A DNA stretch of 64,000 bases from WS-9 sp036274595 (GTDB lineage Bacteria > Eisenbacteria > RBG-16-71-46 > SZUA-252): assembly GCA_036274595.1 (NCBI GenBank), contig DASUFL010000082.1, positions 1-64,000 of the forward strand, written 5' to 3'. The notes beneath the pieces are model-generated. The model was not told where the DNA came from. It did not search any database and was given only the letters and a program-made list of their open reading frames with translations. A program made the translations under genes and the position numbers. Positions 16,815 through 25,562 of this stretch are shown in pieces (the stretch's first letter is position 1; every line of letters starts with the position of its first letter).

Positions 16815-19391
16815 CTAGAGTCCCTGGCCTCCCTCATCGTCGGGAGGCGGCGGCTCCTCCGCCGGAGGCTGCTCGGGCTCTTGCTTCTGCTCCTCCGAGC
16901 CTGGCGTGCCCGTGGAATCGGACATGAAGCCCCCCAGGCTGTCGGGCCACACGACCGGATGGAAGACCGGGCAGACCTGACGCGGCTCCGTCTTCCGGAT
17001 GAAGGCGGCCTGCATCACGTGAGGGCAGCCGGGGCCGGCCCGGTAGCCGGTGTCGCCGTCGATCCAGACATCCACCACGTCGGGGGGCGGCTCGAAGTCG
17101 CGAAGCGGACGATCGCGGTGCGCCACGTCCATGAAGCGCGCCCAGATGGGGACGGCCGCCTGGGTCCCGGTCAAACCGAGCCTTCGGTTCTTGTCGCATC
17201 CCACCCACACGCCGGTCGCGAGGTCGGGCGTGAAGCCCACGAACCACGCGTCGTTCTCGTCATCGGTGGTCCCGGTCTTCCCCGCCGCCGGCCGCACGAA
17301 TCCGTACTCGCTCCGGATGCCCGCGGCGGTGCCGTAGATCACCGGGCCCTCGAGCAGGATGGTCGCCATGTACGCCGTTTCGGGGCGGAGCACCCGGCGG
17401 CTCTCGCGCTTCGGCGACCAGCGCACCGATCCGCTCCGGTCGAGCACCGCCTTCACCGGCGTCGGCTGCACCAGCACGCCGCCGTTCGCGATCGTGGCGT
17501 ACGCCGTCGTCAGCTCGAGCACCGAGAGCTCGCTCGTGCCGAGCGCGAGCGACGCGACGGCGCGGAGCCGGCTCTGGATGCCGAGGGAGCGCGCCACGTC
17601 CACGACCCGGTTCATGCCGACCATCTGCGCGAGGTGGACGGTCGCCACGTTGAGCGAGCGGGCGATCGCCCGGGCCGCGGTGACCCGGCCGGCATAGGAG
17701 TTCTCGAAGTTGCGCGGGGCCCACGGCCCGAGATCCGTCCGGAAGGTGTCGGGCGCGTCCTCGAGGACCGTGGCCGCGGTGAGCGGCGGACGCCGCCCCG
17801 CGAAGTAGGAGTCGAGCGCGGCGATGTAGACGAACGGCTTGAACGCGGAGCCTGGCTGGCGCTTCGAGTCGACCGCGCGGTTGAACGGGCTCTCGACGTA
17901 GCTCCGCCCTCCGATCATGGCGCGGATGTTCCCCGTCGAGGGCTCGATCGCGAGGAGCGCACCCTGCGCCGGATCGCGCTCCGCGCCGCCGGACGGCGAC
18001 CGCCAGTCCGCCTCCTTGACGCCGCTGCGAAGGATCTTCTCCCCCTCTTCCTGCAGACCCGAGTCGAGCGTCGTGAAGATGCTGAAACCGCGCCCGGAGA
18101 GCTCGCTCTCGGGGATGTCCTTGGAGAGCGTCTCCTGCACGTAGTCGACGAAGTAGGGCGCGAGCGTGGCCGGAGGCGGGTTCGCGGCAAAGCGCATCTG
18201 CGTGCGGCGGTACTTCCGCGCGTCCTGCTTCGTGATGTAGCCGGCCTCGGCCATGTCCTGGAGCACTTCGTTCCGCCGGACGATGGCGGCCTCGGGGTCA
18301 CGGTAGGGCGAGAACCGGTTCGGCGCGGGGATGATCCCCACGATGAGCGCCGCCTCGGGCACGGTCAGCTCCTGCGCGTGCTTGTTGAAGTAGTAGAGCG
18401 ACGCCTCCTCGACACCGCACACGCTCCACGACCCGCGCTGTCCGAGGTAGATCTGGTTGAGATAGAACTCGAGGATCTGGTCCTTCGAGTAGCGAAGCTC
18501 GACCAGGATCGCGAGGAGCGCCTCGTGGGACTTCCTCCAGAGGCTCCGCTCGTGGGACAGGAAGAAGTTCTTCACGAGCTGCTGGGTGATCGTGCTCCCG
18601 CCTTCGACCACCGTGTGGGCACGCACGTTCCGCATGGTCGCGCGCCCCATGCCGAGGAGGTCGAGCCCCCAGTGATGGTAGAAGCGCCGGTCCTCGCTCG
18701 CGATGGTTGCGAGGACGAGATGCCGCGGCAGCCGGTCGAGCGGCACGTAGCTCCGCCGCTCGCGCGCGGGGTCGGCGAACTCGCCGAGGAGCTCCGGCTC
18801 GATGCGAAGGAGCCCTCGTCCTTCCGCGTTTCCGCCGAAGCCGTTGCCGAGCGACTCGACCCGTCCGTTCTGGAGGCGCACGGTCACGGGCGACCCGCGC
18901 TCCACCCGGTCGGGATAGGTGAACGCCCGGAGATAGACTTCGTAGATCGGCCCGTTCACGCGATACCGGCCGGGATCCGCCGGGCGCTTCGTGACCCGCT
19001 GATAGTGCGCGCGATCGAGGAGACGCTGGAGCGTGGACGACGAGAGCGCGTCGCCGACCCGGTAGTCCTTCCAGTCGGCGTACACCCGCGTCGGGAATTT
19101 CCATCCCTGCCCCACGTAGCGCGACGATCCGATCGAGGAGAGCCGGAACCAGTCGTACCCGAGGAAGCAGAACGCGACCGCCGCGAGGAAGATGAGCCAG
19201 CGAAGCGTGCCGGGCGGAGCCCACGACGGACGCCAGGGCGACCAGGAGGGAGGCCAGGAGGGACGCCAATCCCACCAACGCTTTCCGCTCCCGGTCTTGG
19301 GCTTGCCGGAAGGGGGCTTGGCGGGGGTGGTCTGTCGTGCGGGGCGCGGTTTGGGCGAACGCCGCGGCTCGCTGGGTTCGGTCCGATCCAT
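16815..19391 (-). CDS. Bifunctional class A penicillin-binding protein (PBP1B-like)
   Basis: 858 aa. A basic, Trp/Pro-rich cytoplasmic tail is followed by one membrane segment (LRWLIFLAAVAFCFLGY, about residues 63-80). VYADWKDYRVGDALS and YQRVTKRPADPGRY resemble the PBP1B UB2H region. The GT51 glycosyltransferase domain has the catalytic Glu in ASEDRRFYHHWGLDL (about residue 231) and EGGSTITQQLVKN. The transpeptidase domain has the Ser-x-x-Lys in PGSAFKPFVY (about residue 514), the SxN in RSLNVAT and the KTGTTDD triad (about residue 705). It polymerises and crosslinks peptidoglycan. It follows the zinc-finger membrane protein gene by 76 bp; that spacer contains a GCCGCCC/GGGCGGC hairpin without a T run. 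Confidence 0.93.
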   Translation of the reverse strand: MDRTEPSEPRRSPKPRPARQTTPAKPPSGKPKTGSGKRWWDWRPSWPPSWSPWRPSWAPPGTLRWLIFLAAVAFCFLGYDWFRLSSIGSSRYVGQGWKFPTRVYADWKDYRVGDALSSSTLQRLLDRAHYQRVTKRPADPGRYRVNGPIYEVYLRAFTYPDRVERGSPVTVRLQNGRVESLGNGFGGNAEGRGLLRIEPELLGEFADPARERRSYVPLDRLPRHLVLATIASEDRRFYHHWGLDLLGMGRATMRNVRAHTVVEGGSTITQQLVKNFFLSHERSLWRKSHEALLAILVELRYSKDQILEFYLNQIYLGQRGSWSVCGVEEASLYYFNKHAQELTVPEAALIVGIIPAPNRFSPYRDPEAAIVRRNEVLQDMAEAGYITKQDARKYRRTQMRFAANPPPATLAPYFVDYVQETLSKDIPESELSGRGFSIFTTLDSGLQEEGEKILRSGVKEADWRSPSGGAERDPAQGALLAIEPSTGNIRAMIGGRSYVESPFNRAVDSKRQPGSAFKPFVYIAALDSYFAGRRPPLTAATVLEDAPDTFRTDLGPWAPRNFENSYAGRVTAARAIARSLNVATVHLAQMVGMNRVVDVARSLGIQSRLRAVASLALGTSELSVLELTTAYATIANGGVLVQPTPVKAVLDRSGSVRWSPKRESRRVLRPETAYMATILLEGPVIYGTAAGIRSEYGFVRPAAGKTGTTDDENDAWFVGFTPDLATGVWVGCDKNRRLGLTGTQAAVPIWARFMDVAHRDRPLRDFEPPPDVVDVWIDGDTGYRAGPGCPHVMQAAFIRKTEPRQVCPVFHPVVWPDSLGGFMSDSTGTPGSEEQKQEPEQPPAEEPPPPDDEGGQGL

Positions 19392-19467
19392 GGAGTTGAA
19401 GGACGAGCCTAGGGGTCCGTGAGGGAGGCGTCAATCGGCCGCCCCCGATGGCGAGGGCGGCACAGGG

Positions 19468-21030
19468 CTACTGAGAGTCGCTCAGAACGTCTTCCAGATG
19501 CCGCATCCGGGCGACCGATCGCGCGTCGACGCCGCCGGCGGGGGCGTGGAGCACGTACTCGCGATAGGCGGTCAAGGCTTCCTTCCGATCGGCATCCTTC
19601 CCGGTGATCTCCTGGATCGCCCAGAGGCAGTCGGCGTACTCGCGCTTCGACCGCGCGCGATCGGTGCCGAGCGCGGTCCGGAGGTAGGACTTCCAGGACG
19701 TCTTGATCTTCCGGAGCGCTTCGATGTCCCGCTCTTCGTGCGCCTTCACGGTCGCGAGATGGAGCCGCCCCACCGGGCCGCTCGTGTCGGCCTCGTCCGG
19801 AGGGGTCGCCGGGCGCTCCTCCTCGGGTGGCGGCTCGACGATCACGGAGGGCTTCCTCGTGGTGGCAGGCGGCTTCTTCGTAGTCGCGGTCGGCGCCGGC
19901 GTGAAATCGTTCTGGGACCAGGTCCCCTTCGTGTCGGCGGGACCATCCACGACCGGCTCGAATCCCTCCTCGCGCGTCGGCGGGCCGCCCCGTGGAGGAA
20001 CGGTGCTCGGGGGCGCCGTCGTCTCCGTCGTGTGCGCGTCATGGGGCGTCTGCGTCTTGGAAGAGGGTGCCATCGACTTGGCGCTCGGCCCCGTGGCGGC
20101 GCCCGCCATGCCGGGCTGGGTCTTCGTCGGCTTGGCGGCGGACGTGGTCGCTTTGGGCGCGGCCGTCGCGGCAGGCTGCGCGGTGGCGGCCGAGGGCGGG
20201 GGCGGCGCCGGGAGGGGCGTCTGCGCCGCGCCGATCGCGATCGAATCCTTCGCCGCCGTGCTCCCCACCGAGGCTGAGTCCGCGGCTTCCGGCCGCGGAG
20301 GAGGAGCGAGCGCCTGCGGGTCACTCGCCGTCTCTCGATGCGCCATGGCCATCCAGACGGACACCGCGAGAAGCGCCACGCCCGCGAGCGCGCCGGCGCT
20401 CCAGAGCACCATGCGGAAGACCGCGCGCGAGCCCTCGCGCTGGCTCGAGCGGTTGAGCGCCTCCTCGGCGAAATTGACGCTCTCTTCCGGAGGGCTCGAC
20501 GTGCGCGGCGGATCGACCGGCTCGAAATCCCAGGCCCTCTTCGAGGGCAAGGGGGGAATGAGCGACGGCCGCTCCTCCAGCGAAAGCGTCTCCGGGTTCG
20601 CGGGCGTCGCCGGCAGAGCCTTGGACTCGAGCGCGAGATCCGCAAAGGAGACTTCGGAATCCGGCGTCGTGGACAGCGTTGGCGTGATGGGCTCGAGCAC
20701 GAGACCTGGCTCGACGGCCTGGGGAACGAGCGTTGGGGGCTCCGGCGGCGAGTCCGGCTCCGCCAATCCGCCTATCGGGCCCACCGGCGGCATGGGCGGC
20801 GGAGAACCGGTGGAAGGCGCCCCATCCCCCGATGTGCCGTGGATCGCCTGCAGCAGGTGATGCTCCAGACGGCAGCCCTCGCAACTCGCGAGATGGGCCT
20901 CGGTTTCGGTCTTTTCTTCAGGCGTCAGGAGGCCCGAGACGAGCCCGCCCAGCCTGGATTTGACGGTCGCGCAGTCCACGAAGCGTGGAACCCCCACGTC
21001 CAAGGTCCTCGGCCCAAAGGGCCGCGACAC
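19468..21030 (-). CDS. Membrane protein with N-terminal anti-sigma-type zinc finger and long Pro/Ala/Thr-rich exterior
   Basis: 520 aa from a GTG at 21030. Residues about 19-60 hold a zf-HC2-like module: an early Cys (VDCATVKSRLGGL), an acidic helix, then HLASCEGC, the His-x3-Cys-x2-Cys arrangement of anti-sigma zinc fingers. One membrane helix, LWSAGALAGVALLAVSVWMAM (about residues 209-229), separates a Pro-rich cytoplasmic part from an exterior Ala/Pro/Thr-rich stretch of about 200 residues. The C-terminal 100 residues look helical and TPR-like. No sigma factor gene is adjacent, so the usual anti-sigma reading is unproven. Lies between the ferredoxin gene and the penicillin-binding protein gene. 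Confidence 0.6.
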   Translation of the reverse strand: MSRPFGPRTLDVGVPRFVDCATVKSRLGGLVSGLLTPEEKTETEAHLASCEGCRLEHHLLQAIHGTSGDGAPSTGSPPPMPPVGPIGGLAEPDSPPEPPTLVPQAVEPGLVLEPITPTLSTTPDSEVSFADLALESKALPATPANPETLSLEERPSLIPPLPSKRAWDFEPVDPPRTSSPPEESVNFAEEALNRSSQREGSRAVFRMVLWSAGALAGVALLAVSVWMAMAHRETASDPQALAPPPRPEAADSASVGSTAAKDSIAIGAAQTPLPAPPPPSAATAQPAATAAPKATTSAAKPTKTQPGMAGAATGPSAKSMAPSSKTQTPHDAHTTETTAPPSTVPPRGGPPTREEGFEPVVDGPADTKGTWSQNDFTPAPTATTKKPPATTRKPSVIVEPPPEEERPATPPDEADTSGPVGRLHLATVKAHEERDIEALRKIKTSWKSYLRTALGTDRARSKREYADCLWAIQEITGKDADRKEALTAYREYVLHAPAGGVDARSVARMRHLEDVLSDSQ

Positions 21031-21117
21031 GGCATATGAATCCGCACCGAGTTATCGGTATAAGGAGCGGGGACCTTGAGGGATTGGCGGGCCCCGTTCA
21101 GGGCCCGGCCGGGGGCG

Positions 21118-21315
21118 TCAATCGGGGAGGATGGCTCCCTCGACGGGGCAGGCTTCCAGGCAAGCGTTACAGCTGACGCAGTCCTCGGCGACGATCAGGT
21201 ACCAGCCCGTCCCCTTGGTGTTCTCACCGTCGCCCTTCTTGATGCAGTCGACGGGACAGACGTCCACGCAGGAGCTCTCCCCCTCGCAGATGTCCTTCAC
21301 GATTTCGTAAGCCAT
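21118..21315 (-). CDS. Ferredoxin, two-cluster (7Fe/8Fe-like)
   Basis: 65 aa. C46-x2-C49-x2-C52-x3-C56-Pro is a complete [4Fe-4S] motif. The first motif is C10-x5-C16-x3-C20-Pro-x2-C24, missing the second Cys of the usual CxxCxxC spacing, as in seven-iron ferredoxins where one cluster is [3Fe-4S]. GGAGGAAGA directly before the ATG is a strong ribosome site. The gene is 42 bp after nadA and close to the divergent korAB genes; it could carry electrons from the 2-oxoacid oxidoreductase or serve NadA. Downstream of the stop, CGGGCCC/GGGCCCG (about 21094-21113) could form a hairpin. Confidence 0.92.
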   Translation of the reverse strand: MAYEIVKDICEGESSCVDVCPVDCIKKGDGENTKGTGWYLIVAEDCVSCNACLEACPVEGAILPD

Positions 21316-21357
21316 TCTTCCTCCGAGCCTCCTGGCTCCGTTCGAGGGCCCCGGCCG

Positions 21358-22449
21358 CTAGTGGACCTGGAGCATGCGGTCGAGCGCGACGTGCGCCCAC
21401 CGCTTCGTCGCTTCCGGCACGCGGATCACGTTCACGGGGCGCCCCTCGACGATGCTGTCGAGCGCCCAAGCCAGGTTTTGCGGCGAGATGCGGTACATCG
21501 TAGCGCAGAGACAGAATTCCTTCGAGAGGATCACGATCCTCTTGTCCGGCATGGAATGCGCGAGCCGCTGCACGAGGTGATACTCGGTTCCGACCGCCCA
21601 GTGGGATCCGGCCGGCGCCTCGCGCAGCGTGCGGATGATGGTCTCGGTCGAGCCGACGGCGTCCGCCACCGCGACGACCTCGTGCGGCACCTCCGGGTGG
21701 ACCAGGATCTTCACATCCCGGTCCTCCGCGCGGCGGTCGAGCACGTGCTGCACGTGGAACTTGGTGTGCACCGAGCAGCATCCCTTCCACACGATGACCT
21801 TGGCCCGGCGCAGCTCGTCCTCGGTGGATCCCCCGAGGGGACGCTTGGGATCCCACACGACGATCCGCTCCGGCGCGATGCCCATCGCGATGGCCGTGTT
21901 CCGTCCCAGGTGCTCGTCCGGGAAGAAGAAGATCTGGTCCCGCTGCGCGAAGGCCCACTCGAAGATCGCCCGGCAGTTGGACGACGTGCAGACCGCCCCT
22001 CCCCGCTCGCCGCAGTACGCTTTGATCTCGGCGGTCGAGTTCATGTAGGTCACGGGCATGACCGACGAGAGGCCGAGCCGCTCGAGGGCTGAGCCCGCCT
22101 CGATCACGTCGTCGGTCGGCGCCATGTCGGCCATCGAGCAGCCGGCGTTGAGATCGGGCAGGACGACGGTCTGGTGAGGCTGGCGCAGGATGTCCGCGCT
22201 CTCCGCCATGAAGTGGACGCCGCAGAAGACGATCCACTTCGCGTCCGTGCGCTCCGCGCCGAGCCGGGCCAGCTTGTACGAGTCGCCGGTGATGTCGGCG
22301 TGCTGGATGACGTCGTCCCTCTGGTAGTGGTGCCCCAGGACCACGAGCGAGCTCCCCAGGCGCGCCTTGGCCTCGCGGATGCGCGACGCCAGGGTGGCGT
22401 CGTCCATCTCGAGGTAGGGCTCGGGGACCGTGAGGACGCGGGGACTCAT
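21358..22449 (-). CDS. nadA: Quinolinate synthase
   Basis: 363 aa from ATG 22449. It condenses iminoaspartate with dihydroxyacetone phosphate to quinolinate in NAD synthesis, using an oxygen-sensitive [4Fe-4S] cluster. The three expected cluster Cys are visible in FCGVHFMAE, CTSSNCRAIFEWA and CLCATMYRISPQNL. VLGHHYQRDDV (substrate His/Tyr), LPDLNAGCSMADM and VTYMNSTAEIKAYCG are family signatures. Two other in-frame starts exist (ATG 22458, TTG 22485). I prefer 22449 because a promoter would initiate at about that base; no Shine-Dalgarno precedes any of them. nadB and nadC are not in the window. Confidence 0.93.
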   Translation of the reverse strand: MSPRVLTVPEPYLEMDDATLASRIREAKARLGSSLVVLGHHYQRDDVIQHADITGDSYKLARLGAERTDAKWIVFCGVHFMAESADILRQPHQTVVLPDLNAGCSMADMAPTDDVIEAGSALERLGLSSVMPVTYMNSTAEIKAYCGERGGAVCTSSNCRAIFEWAFAQRDQIFFFPDEHLGRNTAIAMGIAPERIVVWDPKRPLGGSTEDELRRAKVIVWKGCCSVHTKFHVQHVLDRRAEDRDVKILVHPEVPHEVVAVADAVGSTETIIRTLREAPAGSHWAVGTEYHLVQRLAHSMPDKRIVILSKEFCLCATMYRISPQNLAWALDSIVEGRPVNVIRVPEATKRWAHVALDRMLQVH

Positions 22450-22456
22450 AGCTGTC

Positions 22457-22485
22457 ATTTTTGATGCGGGATGGGGCCCGGTCAA
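22457..22485 (-). promoter_or_regulatory. Candidate promoter of leaderless nadA
   Basis: TTGACC (22485-22480), 17-base spacer, AAAAAT (22462-22457), then seven bases and ATG at 22449. The transcription start would fall on or beside the start codon. Confidence 0.45.
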
Positions 22486-22587
22486 GCGAAAGAACCTTGG
22501 CCCTGAATGCGAATCGTCCGCGCATCTGTTGCGTCTAAACAGAGTTGGAGCCGCGCCGGGGATGCAGCGGTCTTGACCGTCCCGCTC

Positions 22588-22593
22588 TGAAAT
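22588..22593 (+). promoter_or_regulatory. Candidate -10 element of leaderless korA
   Basis: TGAAAT, six bases, then the ATG at 22600. The -10 matches TATAAT at four of six positions. A TTGACC lies nearby (22573-22578) but at a spacing too short to be its -35. Confidence 0.35.
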
Positions 22594-22599
22594 GGGACC

Positions 22600-24456
22600 A
22601 TGGGCCTCTCCGGCGTGGGCCGGCGCATCGAACCCTCGACACCGGGACGAGCTTTGTCAGCCATCGACAACCGATTCACGATTCACGTCGCGACCGTCAA
22701 CGGTTCGGGAAGCCAGACGGCCAACACGACCCTTCTCCGCGCGCTCTTCCAGATGGGGATTCCCGTCTCGGGGAAGAACCTCTTCCCCTCCAACATCGCG
22801 GGACTCCCCACCTGGTTCACCATTCGGGCGAACGATCAGGGGTACGTCGCGCGCATCAAGCGCGCCGACCTGCTCGTCGCATTGAACCCCGAGACGTCGG
22901 TGGCCGACATCGCCGCGATGGAGCCGGGGAGCGTGCTCGTCGTGGCCGACGGGCTCCCGATGCCGGCTACGCCTCCCGATCGCACGCTCTACAAGGTCCC
23001 GTTCACGAAGCTGGTCGAGCCCCTCGTCGCCGACGCGAAGCTCAGGAAGCTCGTCGTGAACATGATCTACGTCGGCGTCGTGAGCTGGCTCCTGGGCATC
23101 GACCCCAGCGAGGTCGACCGCGCGCTCGTCGCGCAGCTCGGGAGGAAGCCCAAGGCGCTCGAGATGAACCGCGCCGCGGTCCAGGTCGGGATCAAGTACG
23201 CCGGGGAGCACATGAAGCGGACGCCCTTCCAGGCGCGCCGCGCGGACAGGACGGCGGGCAAGATCCTGATCGACGGCAACCAGGCTGCCGCGCTCGGCGC
23301 GCTGTTCGGCGGCGTGACCTTCCTCTCATGGTATCCCATCACGCCGTCGTCGAGCCTGGCGGAGCAGCTCGAGGGCTTTCTCGCGCGCTACCGGAAAGAT
23401 CCCAAGAGCGGCAAGGCGACCTACGCCGTCATCCAGGCCGAGGACGAGATCTCCGCGATCGGCATGGTTCTCGGCGCGTCGTGGGCCGGCGCTCGCGCCA
23501 TGACCACGACCTCGGGACCCGGGCTTTCCCTCATGACCGAGTTCGCCGGCTACGCCTACTATGCCGAGATTCCCGCGGTGGTCTGGGACATCCAGCGGAT
23601 CGGCCCCAGCACGGGACTGCCGACCCGGACGTCGCAGGCGGACCTCCTCTCGGTCGCGTTCCTGTCGCACGGGGACACGAAGCACGTCATTCTCTTCCCC
23701 GCGACCGTGCAGGACTGCTACGAGTACGGCATGCGCGCGTTCGATCTCGCCGAGCGGCTCCAGACGCCCGTGTTCGTTCTCTCCGATCTCGACATCGGGA
23801 TGAACACCTGGATGTCCCAGCCTTTCCGGTACCCCGAGAATCCGTGGGATCGCGGGAAGGTTCTGTCCGCCTCGGACCTCGAGCGCGTGAAGAAGTTCGA
23901 GCGCTACCGGGACGTCGACGGGGACGCGATTCCGTACCGCACGCTTCCCGGCACCAACCATCCGCTGGCCGCCTACTTCACGCGCGGCTCGGGGCACGAC
24001 GAAGCGGCCCGCTACACGGAGAGCTCGGAAGCCTATCCGCGCGTCATGGACCGCCTCGCCCGGAAGTTCGAGACCGCGAAAACGCTCGTGCCGGCGCCGT
24101 TCATCGAGAAGGCGCAGGGGGCCGAGGTGGGCCTCATCGCCTTCGGCTCGACGCACCACGCGATGGACGAGACGCGGGACAGGCTGCGCACCGAAGGCAC
24201 GCCGACGTCCTACCTGCTCCTCCGGGCCTATCCGTTCCCGGAGGAGGTCGAGCGCTTCGTGCGGGGACACAAGCGAGTCTACGTCGTGGAACAGAACCGG
24301 GACGCGCAGATGGCGGCCCTCCTCCGGATGGAGTACCCGGAGCTGGCGCCGCGCATTCGCTCGGTGCTCCACTATGACGGCCTTCCGATCGACGCGGAGA
24401 GCATCCTGAAGGGCGTCCGCGCGGCCGAGCGGCCGTCGGAGGTGACGACCCGATGA
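22600..24456 (+). CDS. korA: 2-oxoacid (2-oxoglutarate):ferredoxin oxidoreductase, fused gamma-alpha subunit
   Basis: 618 aa. The N-terminal third (about residues 27-200) is the gamma domain (HVATVNGSGSQTANTTLL, GIPVSGKNLFPSNIAGLP). The alpha/pyrimidine-binding domain follows, with SWYPITPSSSLAEQLE, QAEDEISAIGMVLGASWAGA and TTTSGPGLSLMTEF. Together with KorB it decarboxylates a 2-oxoacid to an acyl-CoA and reduces ferredoxin, either in the oxidative or reductive TCA direction. The gene ends in ATGA overlap with korB. An alternative TTG start at 22654 (LSAIDNRFT) would remove 18 residues that do not look conserved. Substrate specificity (2-oxoglutarate against pyruvate or branched 2-oxoacids) is inferred from overall resemblance. 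Confidence 0.88.
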   Translation: MGLSGVGRRIEPSTPGRALSAIDNRFTIHVATVNGSGSQTANTTLLRALFQMGIPVSGKNLFPSNIAGLPTWFTIRANDQGYVARIKRADLLVALNPETSVADIAAMEPGSVLVVADGLPMPATPPDRTLYKVPFTKLVEPLVADAKLRKLVVNMIYVGVVSWLLGIDPSEVDRALVAQLGRKPKALEMNRAAVQVGIKYAGEHMKRTPFQARRADRTAGKILIDGNQAAALGALFGGVTFLSWYPITPSSSLAEQLEGFLARYRKDPKSGKATYAVIQAEDEISAIGMVLGASWAGARAMTTTSGPGLSLMTEFAGYAYYAEIPAVVWDIQRIGPSTGLPTRTSQADLLSVAFLSHGDTKHVILFPATVQDCYEYGMRAFDLAERLQTPVFVLSDLDIGMNTWMSQPFRYPENPWDRGKVLSASDLERVKKFERYRDVDGDAIPYRTLPGTNHPLAAYFTRGSGHDEAARYTESSEAYPRVMDRLARKFETAKTLVPAPFIEKAQGAEVGLIAFGSTHHAMDETRDRLRTEGTPTSYLLLRAYPFPEEVERFVRGHKRVYVVEQNRDAQMAALLRMEYPELAPRIRSVLHYDGLPIDAESILKGVRAAERPSEVTTR

Positions 24457-25499
24457 GCACCCCGCCGCAGTCGAACGTCAACCGGATCGGCCTCACCGCG
24501 GCCGACTACAAGGGCTCGAAGTCGACTCTATGTCCGGGCTGCGGGCACGACGCGATCACCGGCAGCATCATCCAGGCGGCCTACGAGCTGGGGCTCGAGC
24601 AGCACAAGGTGGCCAAGATGTCGGGCATCGGCTGCTCCAGCAAGACGCCGGCCTACTTCCTCGGGCGCTCGCACTCGTTCAATGCGGTGCACGGCCGCAT
24701 GCCGTCGGTGGCGACCGGCGCGCACTTAGCGAACCGCGAGCTGATCATGATGGGGGTCTCGGGCGACGGCGACAGCGCGTCCATCGGGCTCGGCCAGTTC
24801 TGCCACCTCGTGCGGCGGAACGTGCCGATCGTCTACATCATCGAGAACAACGGCGTGTACGGGCTCACCAAGGGGCAGTTCTCGGCCACCGCGGACGTCG
24901 GGACGCGTGCGAAGTCGGGCCAGGTGAACGAGATGATGCCGATCGATCTCTGCGAAATGGCGATCCAGCTCGGCTGCGGCTTCGTGGCCCGCTCGTTCTC
25001 CGGGGATCCGAAGCAGCTCCGGCCGCTATTGAAAGCCGCCTTCTCGCACCGCGGCACCTCGGTGCTCGACGTGATCAGCCCCTGCGTGACGTTCAACAAT
25101 CACGAGGGCTCGACCAAGAGCTACACGAGCGCGAAGGAGCACGACGCGCCGCTCCACGAAGTGACGTTCATCCCTCACTTCGAGAGCATCGAGATCGACT
25201 ACGCGCCGGGCGAGAGCCGCGAGGTCACGCTTCACGACGGATCGAAGATCGTGCTCCGGAAGCTCGAGGAGGACTACGACCCGACCGACCGCATGCGGGC
25301 CATCGATACGATCGAGCGGGGACGCGTCGACAACCGGCTCGCGACGGGACTCCTCTACCAGTCGAAGGGGAACGCCTCGATCGACGAGGATCTGGGGCTG
25401 GTGGACGAGCCGCTCGCGTCCTTGCCGCTCGAGCGCGTGCGCCCGCCGCGCGAGGTCCTGGACAAGATCATGGCGAGCCTGATGACCGGCGGCGCCTAG
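24453..25499 (+). CDS. korB: 2-oxoacid:ferredoxin oxidoreductase beta subunit (TPP-binding)
   Basis: 348 aa. STLCPGCGHDAITGSI carries the CPGCGH motif of beta subunits. GVSGDGDSASIGLGQFCHL and YIIENNGVYGLTKGQFSAT give the GDGD ... NN thiamine-diphosphate/Mg site. GIGCSSKTPAYF adds a conserved Cys near the cluster. The start overlaps korA by 4 bp, so the two subunits are translationally coupled. The C-terminal about 80 residues (DYDPTDRMRAIDTIERGR) are the usual beta tail. Convergent with the rhomboid gene across 63 bp that include a hairpin. Confidence 0.92.
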   Translation: MSTPPQSNVNRIGLTAADYKGSKSTLCPGCGHDAITGSIIQAAYELGLEQHKVAKMSGIGCSSKTPAYFLGRSHSFNAVHGRMPSVATGAHLANRELIMMGVSGDGDSASIGLGQFCHLVRRNVPIVYIIENNGVYGLTKGQFSATADVGTRAKSGQVNEMMPIDLCEMAIQLGCGFVARSFSGDPKQLRPLLKAAFSHRGTSVLDVISPCVTFNNHEGSTKSYTSAKEHDAPLHEVTFIPHFESIEIDYAPGESREVTLHDGSKIVLRKLEEDYDPTDRMRAIDTIERGRVDNRLATGLLYQSKGNASIDEDLGLVDEPLASLPLERVRPPREVLDKIMASLMTGGA

Positions 25500-25514
25500 C
25501 CTCGTTCGATCCGG

Positions 25515-25538
25515 CCCGGGCGCGGGCTTGGGCCCGGG
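25515..25538. terminator. Possible hairpin between convergent korB and rhomboid genes
   Basis: CCCGGGC (25515-25521) pairs with GCCCGGG (25532-25538), giving a 7-bp GC stem with a 10-base loop. No T run follows on either strand, so a classical intrinsic terminator is doubtful. Confidence 0.3.
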
Positions 25539-25562
25539 TCGCGCCACGCCGTCGATGCGTTC

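Noticed and set aside
16191..19412. Plus-strand frame of 1073 codons opposite the penicillin-binding protein
   Set aside because: No motif; the opposite strand has all PBP motifs in order.
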